Below, in pieces: positions 12,423-27,880 of a stretch of 64,000 bases of DNA (position 1 is the stretch's first letter; every line of letters begins with the position of its first letter). The stretch covers positions 34,162,387 to 34,226,386 of the forward strand of contig CM019218.1 of NCBI GenBank assembly GCA_009741485.1. Direction: 5' to 3'. The translations under genes were made by a program, and so were the position numbers. This stretch comes from Malurus cyaneus samueli (lineage: Eukaryota; Chordata; Aves; Passeriformes; Maluridae). The notes beneath the pieces were generated by a model. That model was not told the origin of the DNA. It made no database searches and saw only the letters and a list, made by a program, of their open reading frames with translations.

Positions 12423-15400
12423 CAGGTGCCGAGCTCCACCCTCTGCCTCCTCTGTGTGGAGGAGAGCCTGCCTACATCTGCAAGGGAAAGAACTGCAATG
12501 TCAGAAGTGAGCAGAAAACCTGACACTTCATTATCTCTCACAATTTGTTATTGTCCCACTAGGTTTTTGAGTTGATTCTGACATGCTCAGAAATTCTTCC
12601 TTCAGTCCCATCTCCTCCACCTATCTAGTCAGAAGATGATTTTTTAGTAGCTTTCAAGTTCTTCCACAAAATAGTCCAGAAAAAAACAAGTCAAAGGGAG
12701 GGGAGAGCTGAATCTCACCTCTTACAATTTCTGGTGGGAGACCGACCTACCTCAAAGGCTTTTTTAAAATTTTCCTACTATAGGGACTTATTTTAATATA
12801 TAATTGAGAATCTCTGTGACAATCAGTAACTCAAGACTCCTCCATTGGAAGTACCTATTGGCTGATTAGCCAGCCAAGGCAGAGATGCTGGGGAAACTGA
12901 GTTAAATATTGGCAGAGAAAGGGAAACGTGCATGCCTTCTGGGCTCTTCCCCTCTACCTGCTACTTACATGAATTTGATAACTGGACATCTCCCAGCTTC
13001 CCATCCTGTTTCCCCATCAACCTGCTGTTGTGTCCTAAGTCCTAAGTGCTGGGTCCTAAGGTATTCTCTGGAGATGGCAGGAGCATGTTTTCCCACTTCT
13101 CCCTACGGTGACCTGCTGACAGACAGCCCATGAGGTGCCTGTCAAGACATTGCTCCAGGCAATCTGCTCTGTCTGTACCTTAATCCACACTTGCAATTTC
13201 ATGGTGTGCAGATCCAGATCTGGAAAAGGCCTGGAGGACACCATAAGTTTGCAGTAAAGGATGTTCTCACTGGGGCATAGTAATACCAGATAGGATCAAG
13301 CCTCACAAAACAGCCAGTGGACACCTTCAACTGATGGAGAATGTTAAGAGTTAATATTCCTCAAATAGTATTTATAAATTTGGCTTTTGGAAAGAGAAGA
13401 AAAAGTTAAATATAACCACAATATTTGTTTAGGAAAATAGGTTTGCCTGAAATCTTTGGCTTTAAATTTTTCACGAAACTCAGGTGCACACTGCAGATCA
13501 TCCTTAAGTCACCTTTTAAAACATTTTCACAAAAACCAGTCACCAGTTAAAATCAGTTTTAGGCAGATGCTTCTGGGCTTTTGCAAGTGACAATCAACAG
13601 CTCAAATTGACATTTTACACACTGTTCTGTGGCTGCCAAAGCAGCCACCATGCTCACCACCAGGGAGGACAAGATGCAGGCTTGCCCAAGAGCAGGGTGA
13701 GAACCCAAGCGCTTAGCTAGGTTGCAATATTTGAAATACAAAAAGAAAGGTATCTCAAATAAAGGTCTGCTGCTCATGTGCAGCAAATGAAAGGGCAGTT
13801 ACAAAACTCATTGAAAAATTGACCAAAACTCATTTTAAACCTATCCGGAGCTCAGAGCAATTAACTATGCAAGCCTTGGACTCCTGCAGTAACACCGTTT
13901 TAACAGCCTCACTTGGGAATTTTTATAGGGTAGGTTTTATAGGACCAGTAGAGACTGCACATTCATCTTCTTGCTTCCAAGAATGCAGGTGCCTGTAACA
14001 TCCCATTTCCAGAGATAAGGACAAAAGCAGAGAATAAAGGAAAAAAGCTCCTATTCACAGTGGAGTTTTGGTTTTCCAGTTTTGGATTGCTATTGCAGCT
14101 TTGATCATACAGTCTGCTGCTTCAATGAATTGACAGACCAAAATAGAAGGCTGACAAATTTACCTTCTTAAGAGAAGGCAAGTGGAAAACCAGCCAGAGA
14201 ACAATGAAATCCGCTCAAAGAATGGTGTGTCTGCCTGGAAATGGAGCAACACATTAAAAGCAGAACAGCTGCAGCAGGGAGACCCATGTCTTAATGGAAC
14301 AGGAAAGAAGGAAAAAGCCTCCCAGAATGCCTTCAGATCAAGGTACAAAAGTTATTTTGGAGAGCTGTAGAACCAATTTTTCCAATAGCCCCTCCAAGAA
14401 GTCAATGTTTCCAGTGAATCAGCATGGCCAAAATACATAAAACATTTTGTGTTTCTTGTCAACAAGCACACTGACAAGTATTACATCCAATTCCTCCTGG
14501 ACACGAGGGTGATGAGCTACGTGATGTCAGAACTCAGTGCTGACACAAAAAATGCCCAGCATGGGGAAAGGAAGACAAAGTCAACTGTGTAAGGAGGGAA
14601 CAACAAAACTAAACCTGAAGCAAAGAGGGCACAGCAGAATATGTTAGTGACCTAGCTAATAAATAGGCAATAACTTCAAGGGGGTACAAAAAGCCCTCCC
14701 CCTCCTCTTTTTAGAGGGAGGACACAGTCATGCCAGGCTTATACGAGTGGAGTTCGACTCAGAAAATATGATATTGTACCTGCAGTATCAGATTGTAAAA
14801 GGCTGTTCAGGAGACAAAGAGAAAAGGGATTCTAGAAAAATTATATGTGGTAATTAGGTCAGTCTCACCTCCCATTTGTGACTGAATCTCATTTTTTTCT
14901 GAACTAGTACTAAGAAAGCACTTGGAAATAAGCTGGCTGATAAAAAGACATATCAAATTACACTGAGGTTAAATTGCTTCATACATTACCTGTTGGCATT
15001 TGGGTAATGCACGCAGGACACTACATGAAACAGAAGCAGAATGGAAGGAATGCCAGCCCATGCTGCAAGCTCAGCAGGAAAGAAATAAAAGTCAATTAAT
15101 ACAGTGTTCAGCTACATGCAATTTATCCAGTGGGTGGCTCACTAACAGCTCCTTACAAGAAGCTACTGAGCTGCCAAAAACCAAGCAGTAATACTGGCAG
15201 CAACTCTAAATTATTGTGAACTGGACTATCCTAGTGGTGGCATAAACTGAAAAGCTAACTGGAACAGAACCTACAAAAGATACAGAAGTCTCATTTAGAG
15301 GAGATCATAATTTGCCCCAGCAGTGGCAGAGGCACTGCAAAATTTCAAACTCAGCTTTGGTGTACAAAAACTGCCCTCTCTTCAGGCCACTCAGGCCCTC

Positions 15401-18400
15401 TCTTCATAGCCCTTCCAGCCTTGGTCCTCGTAGATTTATAAGGCAGGATGGCAATTACTGAAACATTCTCCTATAAATATGAATGATTTTGTTTGATTGT
15501 TTCATTCATCCTATAAAAGCTTTTAAACAGAGGAAAGTGATGGATCTTTCTAGAGCTACATGTTGCCACACCATTTAACAGGTGGAGGTGGAATACTTTG
15601 CATCTTTGAGACATATTGTTATGCCAGACAGAGACAATCAGATATAACAGTCACTTTCTTTTTGCCTTGTAAGTCTGTCTGTACCTTGTTCAGCTCAGTG
15701 GCTAGATTAAAAAAATTATAGTCACCTCAGAAAATAAGTATAGTCAAATTCAAACCACACTTTTTCAAAATGTTCTCAGAAATTGAGAAAAAGGTAGGAT
15801 TTTTCCCTAGCTCAGTCCAAAATAATTTTTTCCGTATCTGATTTAACCACTGTAAAAATAATCCAAACAATAACAAAAACTTCATTAAAATGTATCTTAA
15901 TTTTTCAATTCAAAATTACCATATGAAACTGAAAGCTATAAAGCAAGCTTCAGAAATTCCACATTTAGGACATGTGACATTTAATTTTGAATACTTTCCA
16001 AACAACCATTTTCAATACCTGATGTTAATTAGAACAAAATACCAGGTTGTCTGTCTGAGCATCAGTCAGGTGATAACATTTGTAAATGAAGTGTCCTTCT
16101 GGCTATCAAGATCTATCCCTGTTTCAGAAAAGTAAAAGGTGTTATATCCTCTTACCTATCTCCTGAACCACTGTAATCTTAAACAAAGATATCATACAAT
16201 TAATCCAGTATCACTGGCTCTTTTTCCTGGCCAGAGTAAGAGAGCTACTAATTTCCTTAGGTGCTTTGCAGGTGTGGTTGTAAACATGGCAAGATAATGA
16301 TCTTTGCAGCTTCGAGATGGGAGGAAGCTGCTTATTACTTACCTGGGGTATCTGAGGACTGCAGTGTTACCTTTCCAAGACACGTCAATGTAAAGCCACA
16401 CATTGAAACCTATTGTGTTTATGTTTAGAGATCGTTCTTTTATTTTAAACCAAGTGATTGCAGAGCATCTAATTGAAATAATAATTGAGCAGGATATTTC
16501 AATGTAATCCCACTCAAGCCAGTTTCTCAAACCTTTATCTTTAGATCTTATTTAAATAGCCTGACACTGATGTCAATATAAAATTGCTTGTGCAAAGACC
16601 TCAGAGGAGTTAGGTAAGTATTACACTTCCCCACTTGGCTGACAGGAACACCTGACTTATGGTTATGGTATTCAGCTGCAACTTACCAAGAGAAGGCTTG
16701 CTTTCTTAGTTGCCACCTACGTCTCCTATTTATTTAATGGTCACTTTTTTAGAATCAAGAGAGTAACCCTTGTTTTCTGTTATTGTTTTTCACTCTCTAT
16801 GATTATATGTTCTCTGGGGCAGGATCTACGAAGGACATGTTTGCTACTGGAAGTAATACTGGGCAAGAGTGTTTGAAAAACAAAGGTTGCAGTGATTGTA
16901 TGACATATAGCAGCATCTCCTTTCTCTTTCCATCAAATCCTCTTTCACCCCTGTATTTGGGTTTTGTTCTAGGTTCTACCTTTACCTGAGCATAGCCCTT
17001 AGATATTGGCTAAGAAAGGAATAAAAGATATACAGTAGTTTATTTCAAATAATGTGGGAGTCATTAAGGGTTCAATTAATGCATTCCTGCCAGTAACTTT
17101 TTGTTTAAGTGGCCCTCCAAAAATAACAAGACTACAACGGTAGCAGGCATCCTCACTATGCTATTCTGTAGGTTAGTGTTGCCAATGGATAGGCTTCTTA
17201 ACTAAAGCCAGCATCAGCCAGCTATATCCTGGCTTGGGTTATCTGGAAGACTTTGGTGAAGTGTAAATGTAAGAAAACCACTCATCTGAGCATAGAGACA
17301 AGGCAAAGAAATACAGAAACAGCCAATTCAGGAAGAACTGAATACCTCAAAGCATATCCCCAGTAGCTCTGGAAATATCTGCAAAGTATCTTTATAGCAG
17401 GCACACTGATCACAAGGAACAAGTAAATACTGACACAGGGCCCTTGGTAAACATCTGAAAATGCTCAGATATTAAAAATACCTAATGGCAAAGTTTCATG
17501 TTGCAGCAGGAAACCTAAGAGGTAGTTGTTGCTAAAACAGGAGATTTTTTTTTCTCCCATCCAAGTCCCAGTTTAGAAGGTCCTGCTCCTGCTTCACAAT
17601 ATTGGCTCTGGAACTCCTCTGGCAAAATGCTATGCTCATTTGAGGGGCTGAAGCAATAGAAAACTACTCTTCTCCTTTTCCTGAGGAATTTCCAGGACTG
17701 CCCTTCTGTAGTGGCATGTAGCCACTACCTCAGCTTGAGCTCAGTAGTGGGAATCTGAACAAACAGCATTGTCCATAAGAGCTGTCTAAAGCATCAGCAC
17801 TCAAAGGGAAATGAGTATCAGTGGTGGAAAACACATCAGACAATTCACTGCACATTCCTGCAAGTGGAGCATTACCATCCACTGATCCAAGTACCAGAAA
17901 GTCACAGGGCTTTTCACTACCTCTTTATAGGGTTCTTCTAAGGTTACTGAAAGATTGCCAAATTTGAAAACTGATTTTTTTCCTTCCTTCACTTATGGGG
18001 TTTTTTTTTCTAACACAAAAACTCTAGACAGCAACCAAGCTACATGAACAATTTAAAACAGAATAATCAGAGTTACACTTAGTCATTAGAGTTATGAACC
18101 TTGCAAGCTTATTTACAGCAATTAAGAGCCCTATGACTCACTTCTGGTGGATTACAACTTCTGACAGCAGGAGACAACTTCAGGGGTTCTACAGAGGATT
18201 TTAATACAAAAGCTCCTGCAATGATACTTATCCCTATAGAAAATACTTCTGACAAGAAAAATTTCTTGTTTAGGGGTCTGTCTCTTCTTCTAATCAATTT
18301 GTACCATTTCTGTGACAAAAAGAAGTCAACGTTTTCCTAATAGAGCAATTGGGAATTTGCCTTGCTGAAAGCACTCTCAGCTTAATTCCAGTGGTATGAA

Positions 18401-21400
18401 AGCAGCTTTCTGTAACCTGCTCCCCTTGAGCCAGTGGAGAAGGCAGACAAGTGTGAGCAGAGAGCCTGGCACCTGAAGCACAGTGAGCATTTCAGCTGGT
18501 CTCAGGAAAGCTGCTCTAACCTGTGCCAAGGCAGAGTCATCCATGGAGCCTGATATTATCCCTGAATGTCTCTGTGTGTGCATATTAGGTCAGGGTTAAT
18601 TTGTCTGTTTCAACAGCACATAAAACATGACACTTGCATAACACTGCAATTTTAAATGTTTTTATTATAGTAGAAAAACCATTTTTCACAGGCACAGATC
18701 CTTTTTAACCTCTTAATTTATATAATACCTTGGGAAACTCCTAAGATTTTTACGAAGTCCTTGAAACCTCAGAACCCAGAATAGAAAATCATACCAAAGC
18801 AAATAGAAAACAAATGCAGAGTCTTCAGCATCTCAAGGCACTAGGGTGTTTTTAACCATACACCTCCCACATTCATGGTTTATGTGGCAGGTAAAATATG
18901 ATATGACCAATAAGAGAGAAAATTTGTGTGTAGGCCATGAAAGGCATTGAGTCTGTTCAGAGCAGAACATTGAACTAAGCTACCTACACTGCCTCATTTG
19001 CCACAGGATTCCAACCTATGTGCCAAAGGCCTGAAATTAGATCTCCTGGACTTAGGCAGCAAGAGTCTGAGCTGGGGGAGATGCATTCACTCAGAGACTC
19101 TAGGTTCCAGAGGTAGAGATCTAATGGAAGTCTAGATTTCAGATGATCACCTCTCCCATAAACAGCTCCAGGAAGCAAGCCTCACCCACAGCCTGTCAGT
19201 GCAGCCGTGCACAAACCAGCCGATGGTTACTTCCCTGCAACACACACAATTTGTACTCTGCAACCCCTCCCTCCCCATGCAACAGACACATTACAAGGTG
19301 GCAGAGACCCTTGCTTTGTATGATTCAAATCCACTAATTGTTGGTCTTACCTACCATGTAGTTACACACATCCTGAATGCATTTGTCAGCCAAACACTAG
19401 CAAATTATGAACCACAAAAAGGTAAAATGTCCTGCACCAGTACTGGGAACTGGAATGTTCATCCCACAGAGGAAATCATGTTAGCACACCTCCTAAAAAG
19501 ATTTCACTCTCATATATAAGAAAGATTTTGAAACATTTCTGGGCTGATGCTTCAGCTTAGACGCCAGGACCCTGCCTACACAGCCATTTTGGCTCAGCAG
19601 TCCCCTCAGCATGTTGGGAGCTTCAAAGCTAAGAGATCTAGAAAGGTGGAAGCAAAGGAATTGACCAACAGCTAAAGAACATCTAATGGGGAGCTCATTC
19701 ACCTGCTGGCCAGCCTAGGGGGTAGCCCCTGGTAAGTGGGAGAAGCCAGCAGCGCCCTGTCATCACACAATGGTGGGTAGCCAGAGGAACAGGCCAGGTG
19801 GGTCAATAAGGTTTACGAAAGCATGACAACTTTCCAAGCAGGTTCCTGTGAAGCTGGAGAACCAGCCAACCCAGCAACACAGAAGCCAATCACCATTTTC
19901 AAACAGAGAAGAGTTGCATCAGAAAAGGTATGATCAGCTCTGTTCATCAGACACTGCTTCCTCATGTATGCTGAAATTGGGAATGGGAAGTACCTGACTG
20001 TTGTCGGCACACCGCATATTTCCTCCTCCTCCTCCTCAGACTTGATACACAAACAGCTGACAACATGGACAGATATGTGGAGCATGGAATGCCTTGTGCA
20101 ACAACTTGCTTACAGTAAAAAGAGGAGAGAGGAAATGAGATTTTAGATGGTAATGTACCCCCTGCTCTTCGACTCTGTCATAAATCCTTTGTACATCTTA
20201 GGTAATTTGGTGAGAAGTATGTAGCGTGAAATCAAAGTAGCAATAGCCAGTTCATCTGAGATCATGGAAACTGCTACAAGTGAGAGAAAAGATAAACTAA
20301 AATTGAAAAGAGAAAATGTAATGATTCTGTCATTGTAGAATATGCCTTCCATTTATAAATACAAACATTGTATACTGACACTGTCAATGTTCACAGAAAT
20401 GGACTGTATTCCCCATCAAGTGTCTGTATTGTGGAAAGCATGAGTTTACCCAAGGTCCAGAGAGCACCAAAAGTCCAGTAGCCATGGCATAGATCAGAAA
20501 TGTGTCCCACCCTTGAATTAATACTTTAAGACGCTTCTTGTTCCACATAGTACATTGTTTAGCCTTATGTGGCTCTGAATCAAACGAAATGAATGGTTGT
20601 ATTCTATTATTACAGATGCAGCTAAATGTTCTTCACTTGTCCCAAGCAAAATATCCTTCGGCTCTGGGGGGAATAACCTGGGAGTCAGAAAGTTAATTAA
20701 TGGTTTCACAAAGCACCGGGGACAGTCTGTAAGAAGCACAGAGCAGGGCAGCTTAATTTTCATTCAATATACTCATGTACTGGGAAGTCTGTATTAATAA
20801 CTCCAACAGAAGATATCATGGTCTCCATTGCAAAACCAAAAAAACAAAAACATTGTAAAGCAATTTGATGCTTTCCTAAATGGGAGCAGATTTTAACAGC
20901 TGTCAAGTAACAACCCTTTTTGTCACCAGCAGTTGAAAGAAGAACTGTACAGGTGAACCCATGCCAACCCATTTCAGCCTCAGGAATATCTATTTGATAT
21001 CTTAATTCTAGTTCTGGTTGTGATCACTTGAGCTCCACTTCGTTCCTTCTGACATATGCAGTCATTAAGCGGTCTGTCTGAGTCAGGACAGGGTTTAATA
21101 AGAAACATACTAACAGCAGAGCATATTGGGGTTTTTACTACTACCTGTGTAGTCCTCAGCACAAGGAAAATCCTCATCCCTTGTACTCTGTCTCCTCACC
21201 GCACCTCACCACTCCAGATTACTGAGGGGAGCTAGTCAAAATTCAGCCAGTCCAAAAACAATCCACAGTAAAATGCTGAAAGTTCAAAGTCTTTGCTGTT
21301 GGTAAGAGATGTGCCAAAAAGACTAAGAGACATCTTCCTGATCTGTAGCCACTGGTTATTCACTAGTAGGTTTTGTGCTTAGAAAATTCCAGCTTTTGTG

Positions 21401-24400
21401 CTATCCATTTGGTAGTTATCATATGCATTAAAAAAGCCAAAAGCTTTGATCTTCTCAGACACTTGCACACATTCATCTCGGGAATAGTCTAATTGACATT
21501 AACAGGATAATTCACAGGTAAAGTGCCACCTCGGGTGCACAAGTGCTTGATGAATTGGAGCACAAATAAACAACAGACAAAGGACTATGCACACAACATC
21601 AACCCATTTTTTCCTCTCTGCTCTCCATGAAAACCAAATGTATCATATTTTTTTTCATAGATTTAATTATTTTTAAACTCCTGTTACTTTACTTCTATTT
21701 TGTCATATGTGTTGGTGTTTGCACTGGTGTTCACGTAATCTATTCAGACTGCAGATCTTTTTTGGAGCAGGGTCTACAGTTTATCTGGGAATTTCTATCA
21801 CTCTTAACAAATCTCTTCACTTTTCACAGTGCCACAGTACCATAAATGTCAATAAATTCTATTTTTGATCTTGAAACCTGTGGTAAAGCTAAACTATGTA
21901 TCTTCCCTCCCACACCTTCCTTTCACATGGTGACCCCTGACTTTTCTCAGCCTCCACACCACATTTTCCTCCCACACAGTTACTAAATTTAAATAAAAAC
22001 TGGATGCTTCTCTTCTATGTGTGTCTCAATCAAACATGAGGAACTTGATTCAGGAATTACTAGGAAAAATGCATACATTAGGTAGGTTCAACTAAATAAT
22101 CACAGATGGCCTTTGTTTTAAAAATCTCTTTTTCTTCCATATTCAAGATTTTCTTTAAATGTCAAACACATTTTAGAAACCTGTAGTTGACCTATATCCA
22201 CAGGCAGTGATGGTCTGTGTGCTTCATTAAAAAGCTTCAGATGAAGAGAGAACCTGTTCCAATTATTTCAGGAAAATTCGCTCTTTAACAGGTTAGAAAC
22301 TAACATTAAAATGCCTTTGGCACTGATATGTAATGCACCTCTTCCAAAAAAAACGGGGTAATAGAGCTTCCCAGATAATACCTTGCCCAAGTCAATATAT
22401 AAAAGTTTTCTCAGAAGGAACCTTGATTCCAGGGCCTGAGGCTCATAAAACCACAAGGGGAGGAAATACCCATCCTTCCCTTGTTTCACAGCTTTCTTTC
22501 CTGAGCAAACATTTTGAAGGCAGTTCCTGGAGACAAACCTTGAGTGATTTCCTCAGTCAATTTCCATTTCTTATTGGTAGTCCTACAGTAGAGGCTCCAG
22601 CCCTTCATTTGCATCTGAACTGTGTCAGAAGATTTCAGTCTTTCCTGTTTACATACCATTATGGCAGCAGTGCCATTAGGATAATTACAGTAATGTTAGA
22701 ACTCCCCAGCACACTACCAGCAGACACTTTGTGTCTTAGATAATGAGGTCAGCAGTTTCCAAGATTTGCAGAATAAGGACAAATTGTTCTGGCAATATGC
22801 CCAATTCACTCCCAAATTTGACCTACCATCTTCTACAGGAGACCTATCTGCTTTTTCTGAATAATTGTTCACAATTTCTGCTTCAGGCTCTTCTTCCTCC
22901 ATGATGAACCATACCATGCTTTATCCTCTGCAGAAACTCCCAGAGTAAAGGCCACCACTAGCACAGAGGCCAATGGAGAATTCTTCGAGTTAAGATAATT
23001 ATAGGTGCAATGGTGAGAGAGAAATGGGGGAAATCATAGGTCAAAATGGTATTTGAATAAGTTTTTCTATATAAACATCAATGGAACATACTTCTAAGCT
23101 GTTTTTACCTTGCAAGCAACAGGAGAAAATGCAAAATAACCTGCTATTCATAAATGTACACACAAATGCACTCACGAATGGTCTTCCAAACCTACCCTGT
23201 GCATTGCTGCTATCTCTGAAAGGAACAGGACATCTCGGCTCTACTGCAGCCTGTGAGATCTGACAATCCAGGTTTTTTATTTAGCTTTTAATTTCAGGTC
23301 ATATTCAAGGCCAGACTGGCATAGCTAATTCCTCAGTTCGTACCATAGCACTGAAATTCATATTGAGGCACATGAGTTTTCACATTATGAGTTTTCAGAG
23401 CACCACGCTTTGTAGACCTAAAAACTCTAAATATGACTTGACTGTGCCCTTAAATTGAAGACACAGTCCTCAAAACAGACATATTGCAAGTGAATTCCTG
23501 GTCCAAACAGAATTGGTAGCAAAATTATCACTAAGAAATGGGAGTCTTAAAAGAGTGCTGTCGCTCTCAGCAGATATGCAGAGAGCAAGCTTCATACTAA
23601 GCAGAGCTGTCTAATGTGTTAACAATCCAAGCAAAGCACCATGCACTCTTCACGGGTGGTAAGCCATTGCCAGACGTGTATCCTTCCTACAAAATCTTCA
23701 CTCAACCTACATGGACTACCAGGGTGTCAGCATAGGGTAGCCAGGCTCACTTGCCACTCACAGCAGAAACAGCGCACCCCAGTACTGAGTTGGGCATGAG
23801 ATTTCGCAGCCTTTCGACACACCCTGAGGCTGATATCATCTGCTTGGCTAAGGCTCATACTGTATCTGTACACAACTGTTTCTCTCACTGTTGCTATAGC
23901 TGTACATTATGAAACTCCTGAAATACACAATACATCAGCTTCTGGCATAGCTGTCTTCAGCAGGTGTGTTGTGCAATGCATTCTTCAGAGCTAGCAGGGA
24001 TTAAATAGCATTTTGTGGGTCCCACGAGCTACAGTATATATTGCTCTGAACACCAGAAGGCCAAGTTCCCTCGGTTCAGCAGAGCCAAAGGCTGTTGCAA
24101 ATTCAGACATATAAAGACAGAAGGAGAAAAGAAGAACTATGACTGAAGTTTAGGATGAGTCCACCACAGATGACTTTTTAAATTTCTAACCTGCAAAAAT
24201 TTAAGATAAAGCTTTCTATACAAGCATGCTCCCAAATGCAGACATCTGGAAGAAAAATGCTTCTGGGTTAAAAAAATTCTTATGTATTCCAGGAAGGTAC
24301 AAGAACCGGAGAAAGAGATGCTTTGTATAAAATATATTCCTAAAACTCTCCTACTGTGAAGCTTTAGTGACCTTGCCACTTTTGCTGAAGTGTCTCCTTA

Positions 24401-24826
24401 GGCATACCACATGGTTGGCATACTTTAAAAATTTGGAATTGCTAGGCTTTATTGTTAGAGGGTTTGGTGCCTTAAAACACAGTGACACCATGTGGCCAAC
24501 TGCTTTGGCTGGAAACAACGTGCTGGTGTACAATTGCCTCATTTTTCTTTGGCTTTATTGAATTTCTCTTAGGCATGCTTGCAACTATATTGAATAATGA
24601 GAGTAAACTCAGTTAGAAAAATCAGTTGCACAGGTAAACAAAGCCGAAGCCAATGGCAATTTGGGATTACAGCATATGCTCAAAAGTCTAAAGTTTGCAA
24701 AAGCATCCAACGAAAACACACCCGTAAGTTCAGGAATACACATAAGAATTTGTACATCCATCAAAACATCATATTCACTTGGCAGATGCAATCAACTTGT
24801 AGAACTACACTTCTACATTCCCAAAA

Positions 24827-24849
24827 AAGTGCACCTTGAAGGTGCACTT
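24827..24849. repeat. Perfect 11-bp inverted repeat
   Basis: AAGTGCACCTT, one G, then AAGGTGCACTT. A near-perfect palindrome in otherwise featureless sequence. Confidence 0.75.
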
Positions 24850-25198
24850 AAATGCCTACAGTTTAATTCTGCAGTAATATAACAAAAACTTGCAATTAAT
24901 TTTGAAAATAGAGATATATTTGCCTTACTCTCATGGCTTGATTTTCTTTCAAGTAGATGCAGATACCCCTATTTATTTTTACAGACATTTCTAAGCTACG
25001 TATTTTAAGCCACAAGTGGGAATGTTGCTGCTAGGAAGGTTCTCAGTAGGTTTGGTATCACTCTGCATTATATAATGTGGTGACTGATGTGATGAATCAT
25101 CTCACCCTAGCACAGTTCTTTTTTTCCAAATGAAGTGCTGCACATTGAAAAGGTTCAGCTCACAACAAATGGTACGAATGGGTAGATTTTTTTTTGAA

Positions 25199-25235
25199 AG
25201 ACAGACACACAGACAGGCAGGCAAATAGGCAGATG
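25199..25235 (+). repeat. Degenerate GACA/GGCA tetranucleotide repeat
   Basis: Imperfect short-period repeat of the form ACAGACACACAGACAGGCAG. Too degenerate to be a highly variable microsatellite. Confidence 0.5.
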
Positions 25236-27848
25236 AAAACTGAATACTGAATATCCCTCAAACAGAAAGAGAAAAATACATTAATTTCTCTTCACAGGGA
25301 ATATATTCGCTCAATAGTACCATCAAAAAATAACGTTCATTAAGAAATTAGTATTTTGAGTCACGGTTCAGAACGTCTTGCTCTCAAGAGTAGAAAGGAA
25401 GTGAAAATACAACAGTATGACTCCCAGTTGCACAGTCTTTGAAATGTCAATATGCCATCAAAGTAGCCTTTTTTACTGACTAGTCAGATAACATGCTGAT
25501 GTCCTTTTTTTTTGTTCTGTATTGAACTTCTGCTAAGCAAATTATGTCACTACTGTCACAGTGCATCTGAATGTAAATTAAACAGGTTTGTTCAAAAGGT
25601 GATGTAACAGGCCTTTCACCTACATACATAATAGTTTCACCTAAATACATTGTAGTTACAGCCTAGAAAGTAGCAGCTAGTTAGATACAGGACTTTCTGA
25701 TTGTTCAAAACCGGAGTTTGGGTTGAGGAAGGGAAGGTTACCGACCTGATCCTCCAAATTTTGTCAACCTGACTAGTGAGATTATGCTGCCATCTTGTGA
25801 CCTGTACATTTTACCTAGCCACAAGTGACACAATTTTTTTCCCCAGACTGGGTGGACAATATACATGTCTCCCTGGTACAGAGGTGCAGTAATGACGCTA
25901 TGAGAGCTGAGCCCTCTTTTATATTCAGACCCACATTGTCTCTCCTGAGCTTTCTTATCTGTCTCTCATGGGCTGCACCCTTCAATGTCAACACGATTGC
26001 TAAAGGAAGTGCTGTCTATGGACAGGCCTCAATAGGCAGTAGAGACAACCCTGCAGAGTGTGGAACCCCCAGGTTAAAGGACTAGGGTTTTGTACTAAAG
26101 GCTACAGAATGTCCCCCTGCTGCCAAGAGAATCATCTGTTCTGGAAAGCAAAACACACACTTAGCCAGCAGTTGAAAATTACAGTATGCACTAAAAAGAA
26201 AAAGACATATTTTTTACAGCTGGGAAGGAGAATTATTATAAATGATGACACAGTTTTGTACATTGAGAATAAAATTTTCCTTTCCATCTTCTCAAGTGTA
26301 AAGCTTCTATATTTATGGTAACATTTTTCTTGTTTAAAAAAATCTGTCCTATGATTTGGCTGCATTCTGAATCTTAATAGGGTCGTTCCATCTGGTTACA
26401 TCAAATAAAATAGCTGTATGTCAAAGTGGTCATGCTGTTCCCTGAAACAATACAGACTTCAGTGCTGTGACCGCTCCCACAGCATTTTGCAGTACCTGGA
26501 AAAAGGCTCATATGGCTGCAATCACAAAGAAAAGCAAGCTGGGATCTGTCCCAGTAACACCCCATTCTTCCCTTATACCCCAACTGCAGGGGCTTCCATC
26601 AGTGTTTACTCCCAAAGCACTTTAAAACTGATGACACAGAATGAAACCTTGAAGCACTGACAATCCGAAATGCATGTGCAAGGCAGGAGCAGGAACACAC
26701 CAGGAACATGCAGGCTTGAGGGCTCTGAGCCAGCAAGGCAGCTGCTCTGAGCTCAGACACATTGTTTGGGAGAGCCCACAGAAGGCATGCACAGCTAAAA
26801 GGTTCCCTCAACACCTCTACCTGGAGACAAACCATCAGTTTTCCCTCAGTACCAAAGCCTCAACCACCATTATACACCCAAATCATGTTTTCTTTCATGT
26901 CCTTGTTTGCCAAAGTAAACCAAAGCACCCCACACTTAGGTTCTGATTAGAGTTTCCAGGACATATTGTACTTTCTTCAGGATATAGCATAGCAAAATAA
27001 GAGTTCCCAACTAGCTGCTGAAGGTTATGTTTGCCTGTTCCCTCTTTTAGAGTAGGCTAATTGCATTGCATTGATTGTATAATTGGAACCTCGAATCTTG
27101 TGACTTTATACTTTCTTATAATAATATTCAGGGAAATACACAGCGAGATTAATCATCTCTGTGAGACTTAGCAGTACATTTCAACAATCATAATAATAAC
27201 TCTTTCTGCTGTGGCAGTGTGAAGCTCTGGACAGATTTGCAGCTAATCCATTTGCAAAACTAACTCAAGAAAAAGCAGTGAAGAGGGCAATTACCTCAGC
27301 AAGTCTGTGATCACAGGCATAGACCTTCCCTTCCGAGGTCTCAAGTTTCTTTCCAATATTCCTGGTAGCAAAGCAATTTGTCAGGGGAGATATTTGGCAT
27401 AGTCACATGAAGAGGAGAGTCCTTGACACTGTGCTGCAAATTATCAGTGACCCATCTGACACAGCACAACTCTTGGCTCCTGCTGTCCCTGAGTGTCTGG
27501 TCTGGCTGTGCCACAGGTCCCCAGGCCCTTTGTTGCGTCAAGGATTGACAGGTCTGCCTCGGGCTCCTGCCCAGAGCTCAAACTGCATCTCTACTGCAGC
27601 TTCACATTCAGCTACCTGCACTGAATGTATTCCTCGACATCATCTCACATCAAAGCTTATCTTTAATGTGATGTATCCAAGTGACAGAACAGAATTCATT
27701 CTTTTCCCTTTCATTCCAACAAGCACCAATGGATACGAGAGAGGCAGCATCAAGCAGACATCATATCACGTCTGCAGGAGCTAAAAGCACGCCTTGATGA
27801 CTACCCTGAAAACAAATATTCCTTTCAACAGCACATACCTGCAGCTTG

Positions 27849-27880
27849 TATAGTATCATATACATATATTTATATATATG
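27849..27880. repeat. Alternating TA-rich tract
   Basis: Runs of alternating T and A with few interruptions, a simple low-complexity tract. Confidence 0.5.

Noticed and set aside
22333..22743. 136-codon plus-strand open frame in the gene-poor interval
   Set aside because: No motif, no splice sites, composition like non-coding sequence.
27407..27784. 125-codon plus-strand open frame
   Set aside because: No family resemblance and no supporting context.
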